NCBI GenBank assembly: GCA_947371775.1
Contig: CANBQX010000004.1
Span: forward strand, 1 to 28,643
Direction of reading: 5' to 3'
Length of the DNA: 28,643 nucleotides
From: Comamonadaceae bacterium
Lineage (GTDB): Bacteria > Pseudomonadota > Gammaproteobacteria > Burkholderiales > Burkholderiaceae_C
A program made the translations under genes and the position numbers. Shown piece by piece: positions 24,257 through 28,643 of the stretch (position 1 is the stretch's first letter; every line of letters starts with the position of its first letter). Below the pieces are notes generated by a model, which did not search any database, was not told where the DNA came from, and worked only from the letters and a program-made list of their open reading frames with translations.

Positions 24257-25765
24257 TTACCGCGCGGCCTGGTGTCCCTCATCCATGAATTGGTTGTTTT
24301 TCCAATCGGGCCGAAGCAACTTTCCACCTTGCGGCGTGGCCAGCCCACGCAGCCCGTTGCTCGCTAGCGCACTCGATGCCTTTGCCTGCGTACAGTTCTG
24401 ACCTTGTTGCATGTAAAGGGCCACCGAAAGCATGGACTCGTGGCTGTCTCCCAGCGGGTGGTTTAAGTCGTCTGGCACCGCGCACGTAGGTGTCAGGCCG
24501 TCAGGGCTCACCGAGACGCCATTTGCGTTGTTGCCGACAAATTCCATTGCGGCATAGGTGACGCCGCAGTTGTCTTGTGCTGAGTACCCATAGGGCTTGC
24601 CGCAAGTCGTTTCGCCAATCAGCTGCACTTCGACGCCCACGCCACGCAGCCCATTGACAACAGCCTCACTCGCCGAGCAGGTGTTCCTGCTGGCCAGCAC
24701 ATACACACGCCGCATGCCAAGACTCGGCATTTCCGCTCCATTGTCGGTCGCGCTGATAAAGGGATAAGCAAGGTTCTCCCGGGTGCGTTTGTCGTTGTAA
24801 ATTAAGTTGTTAAAGACTTTTCCGCTGGTCGCGGCCGCGCCTGCAATGGTGTAAGCGACCCCGCTGGCAACATAGACATATCCTCCCCCGTTGTAACGCA
24901 TGTCAAGCACCATTTCATCGATGCTGTTTTGCTTAAAGGTGTTTGCGGCCGCCACCAGGTCAGGCACCGCGTTAGGAACATGGCTGTTGAAGAGCAAATA
25001 GCCCACTTTTTTATTGCCAACGGTAAGAATTTGCGATTCGACCTGCTTCAGTGTTTCCACGCGTGAAGTCGCGGTCAATGTGATCGGGTTGCCGTTGCGA
25101 TTCAATACAAAGGTGTGAGTCTCGGTGGAAATAGGGTTCAGAGCGGCGTTGAAGGCTGTTTGATTTTGGGTGTTGCTATCCGTTGCAGCAATCTGATCGA
25201 TGCTCACGATTTGGTCGCCGCGCAAAAATCCAGTGCGCTGACCATTGGAGCCGGGGTAGACATAAGAAATGTAGATGTTGCCAGCGCCACTTGCATGGGA
25301 GACGTTGAACCCGTAGCCGACCTCTTGCGAGTTCACAAAGCTATTCCAGTCGTAGGTCGACGTCAAGAAGCTGAATGCATCCACCTTTTTCCCCGACGGA
25401 CTGATGTTGGGGTTTAGTAGCGCTCGGAAGTAGGCGCTGATTGACGATCCGTAATAAAAAGTTCGTCCGTCAGGTGAGGTCAGGTTGTACGCAGCGTCGG
25501 TTGGCGACACGTTTGCAGGCATATCGCGATACCACAGGTAACGTTCCGTCAGATAGGCATTCACCCAATTCTGTTCGTCTCGGTACGTGCCAACGCGCGT
25601 TGGCTCCAAGGCATCTGCCGCATAAACGCTGCCCGCAGTACAAATCTGAGCGAGTTTTTTTGCGCTGAGAAGGCCGGAGTCGCTGCCGCCTCCACCGCCA
25701 CACGCTGAAGCCAACAATACTGCCGCGCAAAAGAAGAGACGGAGGATACGAAGGGTGAATGGCAT
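24257..25765 (-). CDS. Lipoprotein peptidase of family S41 (C-terminal processing peptidase-like)
   Basis: A 502-aa protein. Signal peptide with lipobox LASAC (Cys22) followed by a Gly-rich linker, so it is probably lipid-anchored in the envelope. A PDZ-like segment lies at about 150-230, with YPGSNGQRTGFLRGDQIVSID. The S41 catalytic part has DMRYNGGGY (288-296), the Ser in TCSASEAVVNGL (S364 or S366) and the Lys in GETTCGKPYG (K390), giving a Ser/Lys dyad. Several Cys pairs (for example 363, 388 and 400) may form disulphides. The substrate is unknown. An AT-rich stretch upstream probably holds its promoter. It is flanked by convergent HAD and co-oriented hpnE. Confidence 0.88.
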   Translation of the reverse strand: MPFTLRILRLFFCAAVLLASACGGGGGSDSGLLSAKKLAQICTAGSVYAADALEPTRVGTYRDEQNWVNAYLTERYLWYRDMPANVSPTDAAYNLTSPDGRTFYYGSSISAYFRALLNPNISPSGKKVDAFSFLTSTYDWNSFVNSQEVGYGFNVSHASGAGNIYISYVYPGSNGQRTGFLRGDQIVSIDQIAATDSNTQNQTAFNAALNPISTETHTFVLNRNGNPITLTATSRVETLKQVESQILTVGNKKVGYLLFNSHVPNAVPDLVAAANTFKQNSIDEMVLDMRYNGGGYVYVASGVAYTIAGAAATSGKVFNNLIYNDKRTRENLAYPFISATDNGAEMPSLGMRRVYVLASRNTCSASEAVVNGLRGVGVEVQLIGETTCGKPYGYSAQDNCGVTYAAMEFVGNNANGVSVSPDGLTPTCAVPDDLNHPLGDSHESMLSVALYMQQGQNCTQAKASSALASNGLRGLATPQGGKLLRPDWKNNQFMDEGHQAAR

Positions 25766-25865
25766 TGCGTGAATCCCAATGAGAGTAATATTTTTTTAAT
25801 CAATAAATATTACCATATTGGAAATCAATTAAGGCTTTCGCAGGCGACGTACTTTTCCTTTGTGT
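25766..25865 (-). promoter_or_regulatory. AT-rich spacer, probable promoter of the S41 peptidase gene
   Basis: A 100-bp gap between hpnE and the peptidase gene that is much more AT-rich than its surroundings. On the minus strand it contains TTGATT, then TATGGT/TAATAT-like stretches at plausible spacing for a sigma-70 promoter. No hairpin with a T-run after the hpnE stop is evident. Exact promoter elements cannot be fixed by eye. Confidence 0.35.
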
Positions 25866-27269
25866 TTATTCCTTCCAGGAAAACCCGTCGGCCTCGTCCA
25901 ACGCCATGGCCGCCATCAGGCCGCTGCGAACAGCACCTTCCAGCGTCGAGGGGTAGGGTGCATACAGGTAGTCGCCACAGGCCAGGAGGCCTGGTGCAAT
26001 CCGCTGTGGCGGGCGCGCCTGCCTGGGCGTGCAGGCCAGCGTGGCGCGTTTTTCCACCACGGTTTGAACCGCCGTGAACCGCCGGCCTTGCAAAAAGGGT
26101 TCAAGCGCGCGCTGTGCCTGGGCCAGAACCAGTGCTTGGGTGGTGTCTGCGCTCTCCGTCGCCGCACTCACCACAAAAGCCATTAGTCCCGGTGGGCCGC
26201 CCAACTGCCCGCGGTCAAACACAAACTGGGCGGGGGCTTGGGGACTGTCGGGCAGGGACAGCATGGGGTGGGGCAGCACCAGCCCTTCAGCATGCGCGTA
26301 CACCGTTGCAATGGACGCGAACTGCAACTTTTGCGCCGTGCGCAACCAGCGTTCCAGGTAGATGCCCAGATTTTTGGGTGCTTGGGGGGCATATTCCTGC
26401 AGGGCTTGAACCGCGTGGGTCGGCGACGTTGCCCAAACGATGGCGTCAAACTGCGCGTCTCCGACATACCAATGCCCTGCCTGCCAACGCGGCGAGGGTG
26501 CGCGTTCGCCCAAGCGCAGCTGGGCGCCGTGGGCGTCCAGCCAGCGCGCGGCAGCAGCGGGAAGCAGAGCAGAGAGGTCGGCTTTGGGCAGCAGCATGTC
26601 CGAGCCTGACCAATGCTTCACGCCAGGGGCGGGGTCCGCCAGCGAAATGTCGGTGCGCTCGTTTTTAACCGCCTTCAAGGTGTCGCCCAGCACGGTCAGG
26701 AACACCTGGCCGCTGGCATCCTGTACCGGCGTATTCAGCGCCGAGACACACATGGGGCCGATGAAGCTGTCCATCACGCGGGGGCGAATACCGACGCAAA
26801 TGTCGGCCACAGATGCTGCCGCACTGCATTGAAAGTGGCTGCGCTGCCAGCGCCGAATGGCGGTGATCAGCGAATGTTTGTCGCCCCAACTCCAGCCTGT
26901 GGCTCCCAGCACACCGGCCAGCAGGTTCCAGGGCTGCGGCCAATCGGGCAGACGCAGGCCGCTGCCATCGGGCTGCAACAGCGTCAGAGGCATCCGCAAC
27001 AGCAGCGCCTCGGGGTCCAGACCGAGCAGGCGCATGAGCGCTAGCGTCTCGCGGTAAGCACCAATCAGAACGTGCTGTCCGTTGTCTAACAGGGGGGCGC
27101 TGCCGTCAGGCAAGGTGTGCGTCACATCGGCGGCCAGTGTGCGGGCCCGTCCACCCAAAGTGCGCGACGCTTCCAGCACCGTGACCTGGTGTCCGCCTTG
27201 GGTCGCGCCAATCGCGGCGGCCAGACCGGCCCAGCCGGCGCCGACTACACAGACTTTTTTGCGTTTCAA
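25866..27269 (-). CDS. hpnE: Hydroxysqualene dehydroxylase
   Basis: A 467-aa FAD-dependent amine-oxidase-like protein that reduces hydroxysqualene to squalene, the third step of the HpnCDE route. The dinucleotide-binding motif VVGAGWAGLAAAIGA is at the very N-terminus, followed by VLEASRTLGGRARTL and DNGQHVLIGAYRETLALM. A conserved C-terminal FAD contact lies in APGLLACGDYLYAPYPSTLEGAVRSG. I favour TTG 27269, which gives MKRKKVCVVGAGW and a TTGA overlap with the hpnD stop. A GTG at 27305 is possible but adds 12 residues with no family pattern and no ribosome-binding site. Confidence 0.9.
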   Translation of the reverse strand: MKRKKVCVVGAGWAGLAAAIGATQGGHQVTVLEASRTLGGRARTLAADVTHTLPDGSAPLLDNGQHVLIGAYRETLALMRLLGLDPEALLLRMPLTLLQPDGSGLRLPDWPQPWNLLAGVLGATGWSWGDKHSLITAIRRWQRSHFQCSAAASVADICVGIRPRVMDSFIGPMCVSALNTPVQDASGQVFLTVLGDTLKAVKNERTDISLADPAPGVKHWSGSDMLLPKADLSALLPAAAARWLDAHGAQLRLGERAPSPRWQAGHWYVGDAQFDAIVWATSPTHAVQALQEYAPQAPKNLGIYLERWLRTAQKLQFASIATVYAHAEGLVLPHPMLSLPDSPQAPAQFVFDRGQLGGPPGLMAFVVSAATESADTTQALVLAQAQRALEPFLQGRRFTAVQTVVEKRATLACTPRQARPPQRIAPGLLACGDYLYAPYPSTLEGAVRSGLMAAMALDEADGFSWKE

Positions 27270-28105
27270 AGTCGCCCCAGCGCCTGGACTTTCCAGGCCA
27301 GCCACAGCTTGCGCACCGGGGTGAGGCGAACGCGCGTCTTGAGCACTGGAAACTGCTGGCTTTGTATTTCTCGCAAGAGCGTGCGGTAAATACTGGCCAT
27401 CATCAGACCCGGCTTTTGGCTGCGCTGGTCGGCCACCGGGAGCAGGGCCAAGGCCTGGTCGTACAAGGCGTGCGCACGTTCGGCCTGAAATGCCATGAGT
27501 GCCTGAAAGCGCTCGGAGGGCACATGCTTGAGAATTTCATGGGCCTTGACGTCAAAGCGCTGCAGCTCATTGACCGGCAGGTAAATACGTCCCCGCTGCG
27601 CGTCCTCGCCCACATCGCGAATGATGTTGGTCAATTGCAGCGCTTGCCCGAGCGTGTGGGCATAGGCGGTGGTTTGCGCGTGGGTTTGCCCAAAAATGGC
27701 GGCGGCCACTTCGCCCACCACGCCTGCCACCAAGTGGCAGTAACGTTGCAGGTTGGGGAAGTCCAGGTAGCGGGTCTGCTCCAGGTCCATCTGGCAGCCC
27801 TCGATCACGCTTTGCAAATGGGCCTGGGTAATGCCATAGGCCTGGGTGTGTGGCATCAGCGCGCGCATCACCGGGTGGCTGGGGCGTCCGGCAAAGGCCT
27901 GGGCCACTTCGCCACTCCACCAGGAGAGTTTGGTGGCCGCAATGCCCATGTCCACGGCATCGTCCACCACGTCATCGACTTCCCGGCAAAACGCATAAAA
28001 AGCGGTGATGGCCGCACGCCGGGGCGCGGGCAAAAACAAAAATGCGTAATAAAAACTGCTGCCCGAGGCGGCCGCCTTTTGTTCCACGTACTGCGCCGGT
28101 GTCAT
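27266..28105 (-). CDS. hpnD: Presqualene diphosphate synthase
   Basis: A 279-aa trans-isoprenyl diphosphate synthase that condenses two farnesyl diphosphates to presqualene diphosphate. The first Asp-rich motif is D44-DVVD-D49 (in FCREVDDVVDDAVD), and the second is in NIIRDVGEDAQRGRIYLP. Both are diagnostic. The start at 28105 (MTPAQYVEQKAAASGSSFYY) matches the family; an open extension to 28219 is antisense-like and overlaps hpnC. It lies 22 bases after hpnC and overlaps hpnE, giving a coupled hpnC-hpnD-hpnE operon. Confidence 0.95.
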   Translation of the reverse strand: MTPAQYVEQKAAASGSSFYYAFLFLPAPRRAAITAFYAFCREVDDVVDDAVDMGIAATKLSWWSGEVAQAFAGRPSHPVMRALMPHTQAYGITQAHLQSVIEGCQMDLEQTRYLDFPNLQRYCHLVAGVVGEVAAAIFGQTHAQTTAYAHTLGQALQLTNIIRDVGEDAQRGRIYLPVNELQRFDVKAHEILKHVPSERFQALMAFQAERAHALYDQALALLPVADQRSQKPGLMMASIYRTLLREIQSQQFPVLKTRVRLTPVRKLWLAWKVQALGRL

Positions 28106-28127
28106 CGCCCTATTGTCGCTCAGGCGT

Positions 28128-28643
28128 TCACATCCACAGTGCGCGCCATAGGAGTAGGGGCGCGTCCCAGGGCCGAACTCGGGGGCGCACCAGGAGCACG
28201 CGGCCTTGAAGCCGGTCAATTTTGTCCAAAATCCGCAGGCCGCCTTGCACGACCAAGCGCAGTTCCCAGCCTGCGCGCCCCGGCAGGCGGTGCACCAGCG
28301 CCGCGCCGCGTCCCATGCGGCTACGGGCGTCGGCCGCGCAGTGGGCCATCAGTGCATCGGCGCGATGCGTCAGCGCCGCGTTTTGCAAACCGGCCGACTT
28401 CAGGCCGTGCTGCGCGCACCAGTCTTCGGGGACATAGCAGCGTGCGCGCGGCAGGTCGCGGCTGGGATCCTGCCAGAAGTTGATGAGTTGCAGCGCGGTG
28501 CAAATGTCGTCGCTCTGGGTCAGCGCCGTGGTGTCACCTACCCCGTACAAATGCAATAGCAAACGCCCTACGGGGTTGGCCGAGCGTGCGCAGTAGTCCA
28601 GCAACGCCGCCATGTCCGCGTAGCCAGCGCCGTCGCGGGTCTT
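28128..28643 (-). CDS. hpnC: Hydroxysqualene synthase HpnC (C-terminal part)
   Basis: The 5' portion lies beyond the right edge; 171 codons of the C-terminal part are in the window. The frame continues upstream of an internal ATG at 28613 to the last base, so the ATG is not the start. The sequence SANPVGRLLLHLYG and ALQLINFWQDPSRDLPRARCYVPEDW is the conserved helix with the second Asp-rich motif of squalene/phytoene synthases. HpnC turns presqualene diphosphate into hydroxysqualene. The neighbours hpnD and hpnE complete the pathway to squalene for hopanoids. Confidence 0.93.
   Translation of the reverse strand, partial: KTRDGAGYADMAALLDYCARSANPVGRLLLHLYGVGDTTALTQSDDICTALQLINFWQDPSRDLPRARCYVPEDWCAQHGLKSAGLQNAALTHRADALMAHCAADARSRMGRGAALVHRLPGRAGWELRLVVQGGLRILDKIDRLQGRVLLVRPRVRPWDAPLLLWRALWM

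Overview
The window looks like chromosomal DNA of a betaproteobacterium, most likely a Comamonadaceae (Rhodoferax/Polaromonas-like). The grounds are the mostly GC-rich coding sequence, the ribBA-ribH-nusB and tolQRA gene orders, a feoA-feoB-small Cys protein iron operon, a DctPQM TRAP system with a DctS/FixJ-type two-component pair, and hpnCDE hopanoid/squalene genes. The genus assignment is inference; no rRNA or tRNA was seen.

Layout. 1-818 (-): 5' part of a serine hydrolase of the beta-lactamase/esterase family, cut by the window edge. 1330-6528: a compact island, visibly more AT-rich than its flanks. It has three translationally coupled plus-strand genes (a Rad50/ABC-like ATPase with two CxxC pairs, a 217-aa protein of unknown family, and a protein with a C-terminal PD-(D/E)XK nuclease signature). 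A convergent DNA methyltransferase has a stop codon that overlaps the nuclease stop. I read this as a restriction-modification-like or ABC-three-component-like defence system, and it is the main candidate for something not well described. 6529-7132 is gene-poor, with nested hairpins and a possible decayed reading frame. 7133-9659 (+): a 33-bp palindrome of Fur-box type, then feoA, feoB and a small CxxC membrane-anchored protein (ferrous iron uptake).

18778 down to 9678 is a long co-directional minus-strand block: dctP-dctQ-dctM (TRAP carboxylate uptake), an HslR-type S4 protein, ribBA (with a degenerate GTP cyclohydrolase half), ribH, nusB, a class I aminotransferase, and tolQ-tolR-tolA (envelope energisation). 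The dct genes are divergent from a sensor kinase/response regulator pair (18922-21440) that probably controls them. The shared 143-bp intergenic region carries two inverted repeats. 21441-23513 (-): dusC (tRNA dihydrouridine synthase) and hemH (ferrochelatase), the latter head-to-head with a HAD phosphatase gene (23533-24240). 24257-25765 (-): a lipoprotein peptidase of family S41. 25866-28643 (-): hpnE, hpnD and the C-terminal part of hpnC, which together make squalene from farnesyl diphosphate for hopanoids.

No insertion sequence, integrase, CRISPR array, tRNA or rRNA was found. Start sites were corrected where an internal start had a better ribosome-binding site or a better family fit (the ATPase, feoA, the small Feo protein, ribBA, dctP, hemH, the HAD gene, hpnD and hpnE).
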